Below, piece by piece: positions 1 to 10,597 of a stretch of DNA of 64,000 nucleotides; position 1 is the stretch's first letter, and each line of letters opens with the position of its first letter. Source of the stretch: Paracidovorax citrulli (lineage in GTDB: Bacteria > Pseudomonadota > Gammaproteobacteria > Burkholderiales > Burkholderiaceae_C); NCBI RefSeq assembly GCF_900100305.1, contig NZ_FNEY01000003.1, forward strand, positions 1 through 64,000, in the 5' to 3' direction. The position numbers were made by a program, and so were the translations under genes. Under the pieces are notes generated by a model. The model did no database searches. It had not been told where the DNA came from and saw only the letters and a program-made list of their open reading frames with translations.

Positions 1-309
1 TCGAGCGCGTCATGACCGACAACGGCTCTGGCTACAAAAACGCCTTCCGCGCGGCCTGCGAGGAATTGGGCATCCGCCACATCCGCACGCGGCCCTATAC
101 GCCCAAGACCAACGGCAAGGCCGAGCGATTCGTACAGACCAGCCTGCGGGAGTGGGCCTATGCCAGACCCTACGAAAGCTCAGCCCAACGCACGGCTGCC
201 CTGCAGCCCTTCATTGACGGCTACAACTGGTGCCGGCCACACTCCGCGCTCGGCCATCAGCCTCCCATCACACGCATTCCGGGTGTGAACAACCTCGTGA
301 GACTCAACA
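1..309 (+). mobile_element. IS481-family insertion sequence, right end only
   Basis: The window opens inside an insertion sequence of the IS481 type. Its right terminal inverted repeat appears to be at about 282-309, reading on the minus strand from TGTTGAGTCTCACGAGG inward, which resembles known IS481-family ends; this is from memory and not compared. The element ends in the last codons of its transposase gene, so the stop codon overlaps flanking DNA. The left end lies outside the window. Confidence 0.75.
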
Positions 310-314
310 TCTAG
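1..314 (+). CDS. IS481-family transposase, C-terminal part (open at window edge)
   Basis: This is the C-terminal half of a DDE integrase-core transposase that catalyses cut-and-paste or copy-paste movement of the element. The reading frame is open to the window edge, so the ATG at 12 is internal. The motif VMTDNGSGY contains the second catalytic Asp, and GKAERF some 35 residues later supplies the catalytic Glu. The C-terminal NWCRPHSALG segment is typical of IS481 and IS3 enzymes. The protein ends RLNI with TAG at 312-314, at the junction with the interrupted lipase gene. The visible part looks intact; whether the whole element is functional cannot be seen here. Confidence 0.85.
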   Translation, partial: ERVMTDNGSGYKNAFRAACEELGIRHIRTRPYTPKTNGKAERFVQTSLREWAYARPYESSAQRTAALQPFIDGYNWCRPHSALGHQPPITRIPGVNNLVRLNI

Positions 315-1264
315 GCCAGGCACTGGCCTGCGTCGATCTGCCGACGGTGCCGGCCGAGGGCTCCAATGGCCGTGTTTACATCTCCCCCGCGGCCCTGGAG
401 CGCATGCGGCGCGAAGTGCTCGAATGCATGCGTGTCTTTTCAGGCCATGCCTATACCGAAGATGCCAGCCGTATCCCGTCCGTGGGAGGGCTGGGCTTCG
501 ACTCCGCGTGGTCGACGCCTGCGCTGCGGTGCTGGAAAGGCGCCACGCAGAAGGCCGAAGTGCTGGTCCTGGCCTTTTCCGGCACGCGCATGGACGACTG
601 CAAGGATCTGCTCTGCGATTTCAGCAGCCATTGGACGCGGCCGCACCGCAATCCGTTCGGCGATCACCTGCCGGCGCTCGGGGCGGTGGGCATGGGCTGG
701 CAGGGCCGCTGGCATGAAGAGGCACGGGCGTCCCGGGCGCAGGGTCGTACCCTGCGCTCGCTGCTGACCACCAGCGCAGCCGAGGCCCGAAAAACGGGGC
801 GGATGCTGTCTGTGTCGGTGACGGGGCACAGCCTGGGTGCGGCGGTCGCCATTCTCGCGGGAGTGGACATCGCCAATTTCCTGCGGCACAAGGAAATCGA
901 CGGCCAGGTGAGTACCTGTGTGTTCAATCCGCCCCGGATCGCACCGGACGGGATCGAGGAGAGATTCCAGGAGGCGCTGGAATTGCGCCTGGGCAGCAAT
1001 CCCGGAATGCGGTTCGCGCTGCGCCAGTTCGTGCGGGAACAGGACCCCATCCAGTCCATGCCGCTGCACATGCACCATCCGGCGTGGCCGCACCCGCAGG
1101 GCAGCCGCGTGCAGCGCACGGACCTCGCCCACGGCATGATCGCCACCTGCACCGACAGGCCCGCCAGCCGCTGGAATCCCGCTGTGAATCACGACCTGTC
1201 GCCCTGGCAGGAGGCCATCGGCGGCGGCATGTCCCGCAGCGAATTGCGGTCGCTCTTCCGTTGA
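310..1264 (+). pseudogene. Class 3 lipase, 5' end removed by the IS insertion
   Basis: The frame after the IS end encodes about 317 residues of an alpha/beta hydrolase of the lipase class 3 family. The nucleophile elbow GHSLGAA lies near 826-846. A later FNPPR segment (near 930) and a NHDLSPW segment near the C-terminus are candidates for the region around the remaining catalytic residues. No start codon with a ribosome-binding site belongs to this frame after the junction. The open frame only continues upstream through out-of-frame transposase sequence. I infer that the insertion removed the N-terminus and probably the promoter. Class 3 lipases occur among secreted and effector-like proteins of plant pathogens, but the decisive N-terminus is missing. 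A low-level fusion product cannot be ruled out. Confidence 0.7.
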
Positions 1265-1314
1265 GGCGCAGCCCGCGGCGACGGCCGCAGCCCGGCGGGC
1301 CGGAATGCCCGGTC

Positions 1315-1650
1315 TCAGGCCGCGCCGCGGGGCGCGAAAGCGATGATGGCCATGCCCGCCAGGGTCACCGCCGCGCCGGCGAGATCCCAGCGGTCGGGCC
1401 GGATGCCGTCCACCGCCCAGAGCCACCCCAGCGCAACGGCGACATACACCCCGCCATAGGCGGCATAGACGCGTCCGGCTGCTGCCGGATGCAGGGTCAG
1501 CAGCCAGGCGAACAGGGCCAGGCACGCGGCCCCCGGCACCAGGAGCCAGGCGCTGCGGTCCTGGCGCAGCCACAGCCACGGCAGGTAGCAGCCGGCGATC
1601 TCCGCCAGGGCCGTCACGGCGTACAGGAGGAAGGTCTTGAGTTCCACCAT
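1315..1650 (-). CDS. YnfA/UPF0060 family small membrane protein
   Basis: This 111-residue protein matches the YnfA (UPF0060) family in length and pattern. It has four hydrophobic segments, an early [11 protein letters not shown] motif and a central [12 protein letters not shown] motif. The family belongs to the small multidrug resistance/DMT fold and sits in the inner membrane; its physiological role is not firmly established. The gene lies just downstream of the large c-di-GMP protein, with 12 bases between them on the same strand, so co-transcription is possible. Family assignment is confident; function is not. Confidence 0.88.
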   Translation of the reverse strand: MVELKTFLLYAVTALAEIAGCYLPWLWLRQDRSAWLLVPGAACLALFAWLLTLHPAAAGRVYAAYGGVYVAVALGWLWAVDGIRPDRWDLAGAAVTLAGMAIIAFAPRGAA

Positions 1651-1662
1651 GCGCGTGCCGTC

Positions 1663-4600
1663 TCAGCCCGGTACCGGGGACGCAGCGGACGCGCCGGGCG
1701 CGTCCTGCTGCGGGAAGGAAAGAACCAGTTGCTCGAAGTCGTCCGCCCCCACGGGACGGCTCAACAGATACCCTTGCCAGGCGTGGCAATGGTTGCGCTC
1801 CAGGAAGGCACGCTGCGCTTCCGTCTCCACGCCCTCGGCGATGACCCGCAGTCCCAGGCTGGTCCCCAGGGCCACGATGGTCCGGGCGATGGACGCGTCG
1901 TTCGGGTCCGTGAGCACATCGCGCACGAAACTCTGGTCGATCTTGAGTTCGTCCAGCGGCAGGCGCTTGAGATAGGCCAGCGATGAATAGCCGGTGCCGA
2001 AGTCGTCCAGCGAGAAGCCCACGCCATAGGCCCGCAGCTGCTGCATTTTCTGGATGGTGTCCTCCAGGTCCTGCTGCAGCAGGCTTTCGGTCATTTCGAG
2101 TTTCAGCCGGCGACCCTCCGCGCTCGTGCCTGCCAGCGCCGCGAGCACCTGCCCGACGAAACCACCCTGGTGGAACTGCCGTGCGCTCACATTCACCGAC
2201 AGGCTGATGCGGGACAGCACCGGGTGGCGCGACCATTGGGCCAGCCGCTCGCAGGCCGTGCGCAGCACCCATTCCCCGAGGGGAAGGATGAGGCCTGTTT
2301 CTTCCGCCAGGGGAATGAACTCGCCGGGCGAAACGAAGCCGCGTGCCGGATGGCGCCAGCGCAGCAATGCCTCGGCGCCGACGATGCGGCCGTGGTTCAC
2401 CTGGGGCTGGTAGAACAGTTCGAAGTCGCCACGGCCCAGGCCTTCCCGCAGGTCCGTTTCCAGCGCAGCGCGCGCCGCCACCGAAGCCTGCATTTGCGGA
2501 TCGTAGAACCGCAGCGCATTGCGGCCGCTGGCCTTGGCCTGGTACATGGCCAGATCCGTGCGCTGCAGCAGCTCGTCCACCGTCTCACGCGCTCCCTGGA
2601 ACACGGTCACCCCCATGCTCAGCGTCGTATGGTGGGGTTCGCCCTCCAGCGTGAACGGATGGCGCATCGCGGCCAGGATCTTTTGTCCCATATCCTCCGC
2701 CCGGGCGGCGGCGCCCTGCGGACTCTGCCCCAGGTCTTCGAGCACCACGACGAACTCGTCGCCCCCGTGGCGCGCGACCGTGTCCTCGTTCTGCACGCAG
2801 CCGCGCAGGCGCTGCGCCACCTGGCGCAGGAGCATGTCGCCACGCTCGTGCCCCTGGGTTTCGTTGAGCGTCTTGAAATTGTCCAGATCCAGCATGAGCA
2901 CCGCGCCGCACCGGCCGCGCCGTACGCTGGCGGCCAGCGCCTGCTGCAACCGGTCCACCAGCAGCCGCCGATTGGGAAGCTGGGTCAGGGGATCGTAGTA
3001 GGCCAGATAGTGGATCTCCTCCTCCGCGGCCTTGTGCTGGCTCAGGTCCACCATCGTGATGAGGCAGGCGCCGTCCAGCAGCACCCCTGCCATGTCCACC
3101 GTGCGCACGGAGCCGTCGCCGCAGGTGATGGCGTATTCCCGAGACGCGAGCGTGCCGTCGCCAGCCAGCGCGGCGGCGCAGGCCGCTTCCCAATCGGCCA
3201 CGGCCTGCTCGCGGCGCGGGGCATCCGGGATGACCCTATGCCACCACTCGCGCACCGTGGCGGGCGCCGCGTCGGCATGGCGGCAGATCTGTTCGAAGCG
3301 TTCGTTGCGGAAGCTCAGTGTTCCATCGCGAGCGACAAGGCACACGCCGACCGGCAACCGGTACAGGATCTGCCGCAGCCGCGCTTCGCTGTCGTGCTGC
3401 GCCGCTTCCATCCGCTTGCGATCGCTGATGTCCTGCACCACGGCGATATGCTGGGCCGGTTGCCCGCGTCCATGGCGCATCGTCGCGATGCGCAGTTCCG
3501 CCCAGACCATCTCTCCGTCCTTGCGGCGATAGCGCTTCTCGTAGCGGTACTCCTGCTGCACGCCCGTGGCGATGCGGTCGATCGCGGCCTCGCTCTCGGC
3601 CTGGTCGTCCTGATGGGTGACGTCGCGCACCGTGAGTGCCAGCAGCTCTTGCGGCGCGTAGCCCAGGATCTCGCAGAAACGCGCATTCGCTCGCACGAAG
3701 CGCCGGGTGGCGGTATCCACCTGGGCCACTCCCACGGCCGCCTGGTCGAACAGGGTCTGGAAAGGATCCTTCCGGGCAGCGGCGCGCCAGCGCCAGGATG
3801 CCGCCAGGAGCAGCAGCAGCAATGCCGCCATCGTGCCGCCCGCTGCGGCCAACCAGGGCACCGCACGCTCGGCGGGCGACAGGAAGCTGCCTTCAGAAAC
3901 GAAAGTCAGCTTCCACCGCCGGTCGTAGATCTGCAATTCGCGCTCGTAGCGATGCGGACCGGACGCCGTGGCGGGCAGCTCCAGCATCGTGGTGACGCCG
4001 AGAGGCGGAGTTCCGCGCACCGAACCGACGTCCTGCACCGCCAATGCCAGCCCTGCGAGGCGTCCTTCCCCGCCCAGCGCGCTGACGAGGTCATGGAACC
4101 GTATCGCGGCCGCCACGGAACCGACATAGCGCTGACCGTCCCCCGCCGCATCGGTGAACACCGGCAGGCGCAGGCTGAACGCGGCCGGATGCTCGGCGGC
4201 CTGCCGCATGTCGTAGGGTGCGGATGCGATGGCGCTGCCGCTGTCGCGGCTGTAGCGCACGGATTCCATGGTGGCCGGCACGGCACCCATGTCCAGTCCC
4301 AGCACCCCCATGTTGCCCGACCGCGGCCACACGTAGTCCGCGACGTAGTAGTCCGGGCGATCGCCCTCCGGGCGGATGGCGAACTGCGGCATGCCGTCGG
4401 CGGCCAAAGAGGAGTCGGCCCGCACCGACGCTTCGAACGCGGCCTTGTCGGCATGCAGCACGTAGCGCGTGAACGCCAGGTTGACGATGCCCGCGTACTG
4501 GGGCCAGAGCCGGAGTTCGCGCAGCGCGTTGTCGAACTCGGCACGGGTCAGGCGAGGGTTCGCAACGAAGAGCCCGCGCACGCCCGTGAGCAGCCCGAGG

Positions 4601-4794
4601 TAGCGACCCACGTGGTTCTCCAGCGCGGTGGTGGCCGCAGCGGCTTCGCGCTCGAAACGCTCCTGGGCAACAGCGTCCACGGATATCCGCTGCCATTGCC
4701 AGATTCCGGCCCCCACGCCCAGGGCCAGCAGCGCCGCGGAAATGCCCAGCCACGGGAACCGTACGGGCAGGCGCGAAGCGAAGGGCGAAGGCAT
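1663..4794 (-). CDS. Membrane-anchored CHASE-PAS-GGDEF-EAL c-di-GMP signalling protein
   Basis: This protein of about 1043 residues senses an external signal and makes or degrades cyclic di-GMP. An N-terminal membrane segment is followed by a periplasmic CHASE-type domain (roughly residues 40-270), a second membrane segment near 315-335, two PAS-like regions (about 345-600), a GGDEF domain and an EAL domain. The cyclase motif HGGDEF is intact. The R of the inhibitory RxxD site is absent (QNED instead). The phosphodiesterase motifs EALLRW, TESLL, DDFGTGYSS and AEGVETE are all present, so both activities are possible. The frame opens at 4881, but I prefer the ATG at 4794, which places the membrane segment near the N-terminus. 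No obvious ribosome-binding site settles the start. Confidence 0.85.
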   Translation of the reverse strand: MPSPFASRLPVRFPWLGISAALLALGVGAGIWQWQRISVDAVAQERFEREAAAATTALENHVGRYLGLLTGVRGLFVANPRLTRAEFDNALRELRLWPQYAGIVNLAFTRYVLHADKAAFEASVRADSSLAADGMPQFAIRPEGDRPDYYVADYVWPRSGNMGVLGLDMGAVPATMESVRYSRDSGSAIASAPYDMRQAAEHPAAFSLRLPVFTDAAGDGQRYVGSVAAAIRFHDLVSALGGEGRLAGLALAVQDVGSVRGTPPLGVTTMLELPATASGPHRYERELQIYDRRWKLTFVSEGSFLSPAERAVPWLAAAGGTMAALLLLLLAASWRWRAAARKDPFQTLFDQAAVGVAQVDTATRRFVRANARFCEILGYAPQELLALTVRDVTHQDDQAESEAAIDRIATGVQQEYRYEKRYRRKDGEMVWAELRIATMRHGRGQPAQHIAVVQDISDRKRMEAAQHDSEARLRQILYRLPVGVCLVARDGTLSFRNERFEQICRHADAAPATVREWWHRVIPDAPRREQAVADWEAACAAALAGDGTLASREYAITCGDGSVRTVDMAGVLLDGACLITMVDLSQHKAAEEEIHYLAYYDPLTQLPNRRLLVDRLQQALAASVRRGRCGAVLMLDLDNFKTLNETQGHERGDMLLRQVAQRLRGCVQNEDTVARHGGDEFVVVLEDLGQSPQGAAARAEDMGQKILAAMRHPFTLEGEPHHTTLSMGVTVFQGARETVDELLQRTDLAMYQAKASGRNALRFYDPQMQASVAARAALETDLREGLGRGDFELFYQPQVNHGRIVGAEALLRWRHPARGFVSPGEFIPLAEETGLILPLGEWVLRTACERLAQWSRHPVLSRISLSVNVSARQFHQGGFVGQVLAALAGTSAEGRRLKLEMTESLLQQDLEDTIQKMQQLRAYGVGFSLDDFGTGYSSLAYLKRLPLDELKIDQSFVRDVLTDPNDASIARTIVALGTSLGLRVIAEGVETEAQRAFLERNHCHAWQGYLLSRPVGADDFEQLVLSFPQQDAPGASAASPVPG

Positions 4795-4997
4795 GGGCGG
4801 CAGAGAACGGAACACGCGTGGAACGCGTGAATGCGGCACAGCGGGGTGGAATGAAACGTCTGAGGATAGCTTCAACGGCACGCCGTTTTTGCGAGCTGGA
4901 GCCGTTTAGGCTTTTTTGTAACAATCATGCGCCCTACCTCCATAGCTTTCATCAGCACCTGCCGTGCGCAGGAGGTTCCTCGGCGGGGCAGGAGACG

Positions 4998-6272
4998 TCA
5001 CAGGCCGGCAGCCGACATGCCCATCAGCACCAGGAGCGCCGCCGCGAGCGCGGGAGGCATCACCCAGGTGCCGAACTTCAGGAACTGCACCGCGCTCACC
5101 TCGATGCCTTCACGCCGCAACGCCGCCAGCCACAGGAGGGTCGCGAGCGAGCCGGTGATGGAGAGATTGGGGCCGAGATCGACACCGATGAGCGCGGCGG
5201 CACGCAGCGGCTCTGCGGCATGGGCAGCCTCCAGCGCGGCACCGGCCAGCAGGCCGGCGGGCAGGTTGTTCACCAGGTTGGCGCCGAAACCCAGCAGCGC
5301 CCCGAGCGCCGGACCCGCAGCCAGGGGCGCGGCCGCCGCGGCCCCGGCCAGCATGCGGGCCAGGTGCCCCACCACCCCGGTGACTTCCAGCGCTTGCACG
5401 AAGACGAACAGCCCGGCCACCAGCGGCAGTACACCCCAGGACACCGACTTCAGCACCGGCCCCACCTGGTGCCCGCAGCCCGCGCGCAGCAGTACCAGTG
5501 TGAGCAGCGCCGCCCCCAGCGTCGGAGCTCCCAGCGGAATCCGCCACCAGGCGCACCCCACGAGCACCACCGCCGACACGGCGAGTCCTGCAGCCGCCAG
5601 GCGACCGCCGGCGCCGAGCGGGCGGGCGGGCACCTCGGCGGCCACGGGCCGGGCGATGTCCTGCCGGACACGCCATTTCAGTACCCAGTAGGTGCAGCCG
5701 ATCGCCGCGACGGACGGCAGGCCGAACAGCGCCAGCCAATGGGGCAGCGACGGCATCCGCCCACCGCCCCAAAGAACCAGGTTGGCCGGATTGGAAATCG
5801 GCAGCAGAAAGCTGGCCGCGTTGGCCACGAAGGCGCAGATCAGCAGGTAGGGCAACGGGGCCGCCCCCACGGTCCGAGCCACGGCGATCACGGCCGGCGT
5901 GAGGACGACGGCCGTGGCATCGTTGGACAGCGTCGCGGTCACGAGCGTGCCGACCCCGAAAACCCATGCGAAGAGGCGCTCGCCGGAGCCTCGCGCCCGG
6001 CGTGCCGCCTCGACGGCCAGCCAGTCGAACACCCCTTCGCGGCGTGCCATTTCCGACAGCAGCATCATGCCTGCCAGGAACAGATACACGTCGTGCCCAC
6101 GCAGCACACCCTTCCATGCCTCCGCCCAGGGCAGCATGCCGGACACGGCGAGCACGAGGGCACCGCCCACGGCCCACACGGCCTCGGGAATGCGCGCGGG
6201 CCGCAGGATGACGGCGGCGGTGGCGACGGCGATCACGCCCCAGGTCCACCCGGGATGGGCGATTGTCAGCAT
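4998..6272 (-). CDS. ArsB/SLC13-type ion permease
   Basis: This 424-residue integral membrane protein has about eleven to twelve hydrophobic segments and the signatures of the ArsB/NhaD (ion transporter) superfamily: an early SNDATAVVLTPA loop, SNPANLVLWGGG, and a second-half NLVNNLPAGLL and LGPNLSITGSLAT pair. Family members export arsenite or other anions, or exchange ions. No arsR, arsC or arsA gene is nearby, so arsenite as substrate is not supported by context. It is divergent from the ABC exporter at 6518. The symbol arsB is withheld for that reason. Confidence 0.8.
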   Translation of the reverse strand: MLTIAHPGWTWGVIAVATAAVILRPARIPEAVWAVGGALVLAVSGMLPWAEAWKGVLRGHDVYLFLAGMMLLSEMARREGVFDWLAVEAARRARGSGERLFAWVFGVGTLVTATLSNDATAVVLTPAVIAVARTVGAAPLPYLLICAFVANAASFLLPISNPANLVLWGGGRMPSLPHWLALFGLPSVAAIGCTYWVLKWRVRQDIARPVAAEVPARPLGAGGRLAAAGLAVSAVVLVGCAWWRIPLGAPTLGAALLTLVLLRAGCGHQVGPVLKSVSWGVLPLVAGLFVFVQALEVTGVVGHLARMLAGAAAAAPLAAGPALGALLGFGANLVNNLPAGLLAGAALEAAHAAEPLRAAALIGVDLGPNLSITGSLATLLWLAALRREGIEVSAVQFLKFGTWVMPPALAAALLVLMGMSAAGL

Positions 6273-6517
6273 GGAAAGCGGTTCCTTTCTGTGCGCGGCC
6301 AGGACAGCCCCGGCGCGCGCTGTTGTATGGTTCTCTCTCGCAGGGGCGGTGCCGCCTGCCGGACGCGGATTCTAGGGAACGCGGCAGTGGCCATCGCCGG
6401 GAATGGCCCCTGCAGCCCAGAACGCGACCTTGGCCTACACGGCGCCGATTGACCCCTCCCGCATGTGTGGCGCGCAGCCCACCTACCATTGCGGCCTGAC
6501 CAGGAGTGAGCCTGCCC

Positions 6518-8353
<1,836 letters not shown>

Positions 8354-8403
8354 CCGCCGGCCGCAAGGCGCATACGCCGGCCCGCGGCTTCGTGGCGCCC
8401 CTC

Positions 8404-8967
8404 TCAGCGGGAGCGCAGCGGCCGCGCGGGATTGCCACCCACGGTGGCCCCGGCCGCCACATCGCGCGTGACGACGCTGCCTGCACCGATCACCGCACCA
8501 TCTCCCACCGTCACGCCAGGCAGCAGGATCGCCCCTCCGCCGATCCAGACGTCTCGGCCGATGCGCACCGGACGGCCCGACTCGAGCCCGGTGGCGCGGG
8601 TGGCTGCGTCCCGGGGGTGGTCTGCCGCGTAGATCTGCACGCCGGGCCCGATCTGTGTTCCGTCGCCGATGCGCACTTCCACCACGTCGAGGATCACGCA
8701 ATTGAAATTCAGGAATACGCCCGATCCCAGGTGGATGTTGAAACCGTAGTCGCAATGGAACGGCGGCCGCACCGCCGTGCCTTCGCCGACGGAACCCAGG
8801 CCCTCCACCAGGAGCATGTGCCGCCCGCGAGCATCCAGGCCCGCGTGGGCCGCCATGTCGTTGTACCGGGCCATCCAGCGGCGCGCGGCCGCCATGTCGG
8901 CCTGCAGTTCAGGATCTCCGGCATGGTAGAGCTCGCCGGCCAGCATTTTCTGTTTTTCGGTCGCCAT
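8404..8967 (-). CDS. Maltose/galactoside O-acetyltransferase-like enzyme
   Basis: This 187-residue protein is a left-handed beta-helix acetyltransferase of the Maa/LacA/NodL group, which moves acetyl from acetyl-CoA to a sugar hydroxyl. The N-terminal maltose-acetyltransferase cap has MLAGELYHAGDPEL. The hexapeptide repeats follow, with the usual IYAADHP active-site histidine region, GGGAILLPGVTVGDG and a terminal GNPAR. Length and order are standard. The true sugar acceptor is unknown. The gene is single and converges on the ABC exporter. Confidence 0.9.
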   Translation of the reverse strand: MATEKQKMLAGELYHAGDPELQADMAAARRWMARYNDMAAHAGLDARGRHMLLVEGLGSVGEGTAVRPPFHCDYGFNIHLGSGVFLNFNCVILDVVEVRIGDGTQIGPGVQIYAADHPRDAATRATGLESGRPVRIGRDVWIGGGAILLPGVTVGDGAVIGAGSVVTRDVAAGATVGGNPARPLRSR

Positions 8968-9066
8968 GGCGCATTGTGGCCGGCCCTGGAGGGCCCCGCC
9001 TGTCGGAAATAGGCCTGATCGCGGACCGCGGCACCAGTGCCTCGCGTTACCAACTGACGGCCTGGG

Positions 9067-9855
9067 TCAGGTGACCAGATCGGCCACCGCCTTGGCCATC
9101 GACTTGATCGCTTTGGCCAGGCCCTCGACACTCTTGATGGAGAATTCGTTGAGCGAGGCCTGCATCTGTGCGCGCACGGATGCTTCGGTGAGCGCATTCT
9201 GGTTCGCCATCTGCTGTTCCTGCGCCGTGATGGCCTTGCGTGTGGATCCGTCTGCACGGGGCGGTTCATCTTCGCCGTCTTCCGCATCGTCGTCCCCATG
9301 GCCGAAATGCGGATGGGACGGCGTCGGCGGGACGTGAGGCATGGAGAACGCCGGCCCGCCAGCATGCGGCACGCCACCGTCCGCTTTGGGTGGCATGTCC
9401 GTGTCCATGTCCGTGTGCCCATGGGATTCGCTGCTGGACGGCTTGTGGGTTTCGGGCACCTCGCCAGCCCCGCCATGCGAGGGCGGCGTTGCATGCAGCG
9501 TCGATGCCGCCGCGGTACGAACCTGCTCAGGCGACAAAGCCGTTGCGCTTTCGGCAGCCTTGTCCCCATGGGGGGGCGTCGCCGCAGCCGGCGCATCTGC
9601 CGAGTCATACGACGTGCGCTGTCGCTTGACCGGCGAACTGGCCCCCGTGCTGGAAGGGCTTGCGCGCAATTCGCCGCGCGGTGGCAGTGCCTCGAGCCCG
9701 GCGCTGGATGCGCTGCGCTTGCGCGCCGACAGCCCCACTGGAGTGTCCGGGCCCTTGCGCGATTCGGGCGGCGGTGGCTGCGGCGATGGCGCCTGAGACA
9801 GCGGCTGGCGCAGGGCCGGTAAGGGAGAGGAAAGAGCGCCGGTGCGTGCGTTCAT
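9067..9855 (-). CDS. Unknown Ser/Pro/His-rich protein, candidate type III effector
   Basis: I do not recognise this 262-residue protein. Residues 1-200 look disordered and are rich in Ser, Pro, Ala and His. They include basic clusters at 44-47 (ARKR) and 76-80 (VKRQR) that resemble nuclear localisation signals, then an acidic stretch DDDAEDGEDE near 188-197. The last 50 residues look helical and amphipathic. A disordered Ser/Pro-rich N-terminus is usual for type III secreted proteins. The upstream region carries a perfect PIP box with a correctly placed -10 element, which argues that the HrpX/HrpB-type regulator controls it. No good Shine-Dalgarno precedes the ATG at 9855, although a start further upstream would pass the -10. 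Secretion is inferred, not shown. Confidence 0.7.
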   Translation of the reverse strand: MNARTGALSSPLPALRQPLSQAPSPQPPPPESRKGPDTPVGLSARKRSASSAGLEALPPRGELRASPSSTGASSPVKRQRTSYDSADAPAAATPPHGDKAAESATALSPEQVRTAAASTLHATPPSHGGAGEVPETHKPSSSESHGHTDMDTDMPPKADGGVPHAGGPAFSMPHVPPTPSHPHFGHGDDDAEDGEDEPPRADGSTRKAITAQEQQMANQNALTEASVRAQMQASLNEFSIKSVEGLAKAIKSMAKAVADLVT

Positions 9856-9887
9856 GGGATGGCGGCAATGAGTCTGGATTGCGCGCC

Positions 9888-9949
9888 AGTATGCGAGGCC
9901 CGGCGCATCGCGGGCGCGGGCGCAGCGAAGCCGGCCCCATGGATGCGAA
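9888..9949 (-). promoter_or_regulatory. PIP-box promoter (HrpX/HrpB type)
   Basis: On the minus strand TTCGC (9949-9945), 15 bases, TTCGC (9929-9925), then 31 bases and CATACT (9893-9888). This fits the plant-inducible promoter consensus TTCGB-N15-TTCGB-N30-32-YANNNT in every position. The -10 element is 33 bases before the ATG at 9855. In Xanthomonas, Ralstonia and Acidovorax, AraC-type regulators (HrpX, HrpB) bind such boxes to switch on secretion genes and effectors. Confidence 0.85.
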
Positions 9950-10080
9950 AGGGCGCCGTCTTCCGTGGTGGCGTCGATTCCCTCCTACGCCCGTGAGCGC
10001 TTCCGACCTGCCGCCCGCCCCCCTGCCCCCTTCAACAATGCCTCACACCATCTCTCCACCACATACGGAAGGGCAACACC

Positions 10081-10239
10081 ATGTCGATCTCCCTCATCCT
10101 GCTCATCATCCTGATCCTCATCCTGATCGGTGTGCTGCCGACCTGGGGCCACAGCCGCTCCTGGGGCTACGGGCCCAGCGGCGGCGTGGGCCTGGTCGTG
10201 GTGATCCTGCTCATCCTGCTGCTGATGGGACGTATCTGA
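10081..10239 (+). CDS. Small DUF3309-type membrane protein
   Basis: This 52-residue protein starts at ATG 10081 with GGAAGGG about 7 bases upstream. It consists of two hydrophobic stretches (about residues 3-20 and 36-50) around a polar TWGHSRSWGYGPSGG turn, the pattern of the DUF3309 family found widely in proteobacteria. The function of the family is unknown; a small inner-membrane protein is likely. An intrinsic terminator follows at 10282. Confidence 0.8.
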   Translation: MSISLILLIILILILIGVLPTWGHSRSWGYGPSGGVGLVVVILLILLLMGRI

Positions 10240-10281
10240 CAGCCCGAGGCACTCCGGGCCCCTGCAGGAGGCCGCAATCAA

Positions 10282-10314
10282 AAAGGCCCGGTGCGTTGCA
10301 CCGGGCCTTTTTTT
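10282..10314 (+). terminator. Intrinsic terminator after the DUF3309 gene
   Basis: A perfect 13-base stem (AAAGGCCCGGTGC paired with GCACCGGGCCTTT, three-base loop) runs directly into a T tract. It ends the small membrane protein gene at 10239. Confidence 0.9.
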
Positions 10315-10448
10315 GCAGAGGCCGGGGCTGCCGCGCCACGGAGGAGCGCCCTATGCCCGGGTCGGCCTGGGCCGCAGGCAGGACGCGGCCACGATGCATG
10401 AAGATGGAGCCAGCCACCCTGAAGCGCGACATGCAGCGAGCCGCCAAA

Positions 10449-10482
10449 GAAAAAAGGCCCAGCTTCTTTCAAAGCTGGGCCT
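10449..10482 (-). terminator. Intrinsic terminator after tRNA-Pro(GGG)
   Basis: On the minus strand AGGCCCAGCTT and AAGCTGGGCCT form an 11-base stem followed by a T tract. It lies about ten bases beyond the 3' end of the tRNA and fits its transcription direction. Confidence 0.9.
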
Positions 10483-10492
10483 CTCACATCAA

Positions 10493-10569
10493 TGGTCGGC
10501 GTGGCGGGATTCGAACTCGCGACCCCTTGCACCCCATGCAAGTGCGCTACCAGGCTGCGCTACACGCCG
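10493..10569 (-). tRNA. tRNA-Pro (anticodon GGG)
   Basis: The minus strand folds into a complete cloverleaf of 77 bases with encoded CCA. The acceptor stem is CGGCGTG paired with CACGCCG, with A as the discriminator base. The D arm is GCGC-AGCCTGGTA-GCGC. The anticodon arm is CTTGC-ATGGGGT-GCAAG, giving anticodon GGG. The T arm is GCGAG-TTCGAAT-CCCGC with one A-C mismatch, also present in the tRNA-Pro fragment at 57388. Confidence 0.95.
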
Positions 10570-10597
10570 ACAAGACTTAGATTATATAGGCAAAAAA

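Noticed and set aside
2170-4830. Long plus-strand open frame of 886 codons
   Set aside because: It lies antisense to the CHASE-GGDEF-EAL gene; its composition is that of a GC-rich shadow frame with no domain.
4998-6272. Arsenic resistance locus
   Set aside because: Only the permease-like gene is present, without arsR, arsC or arsH nearby.
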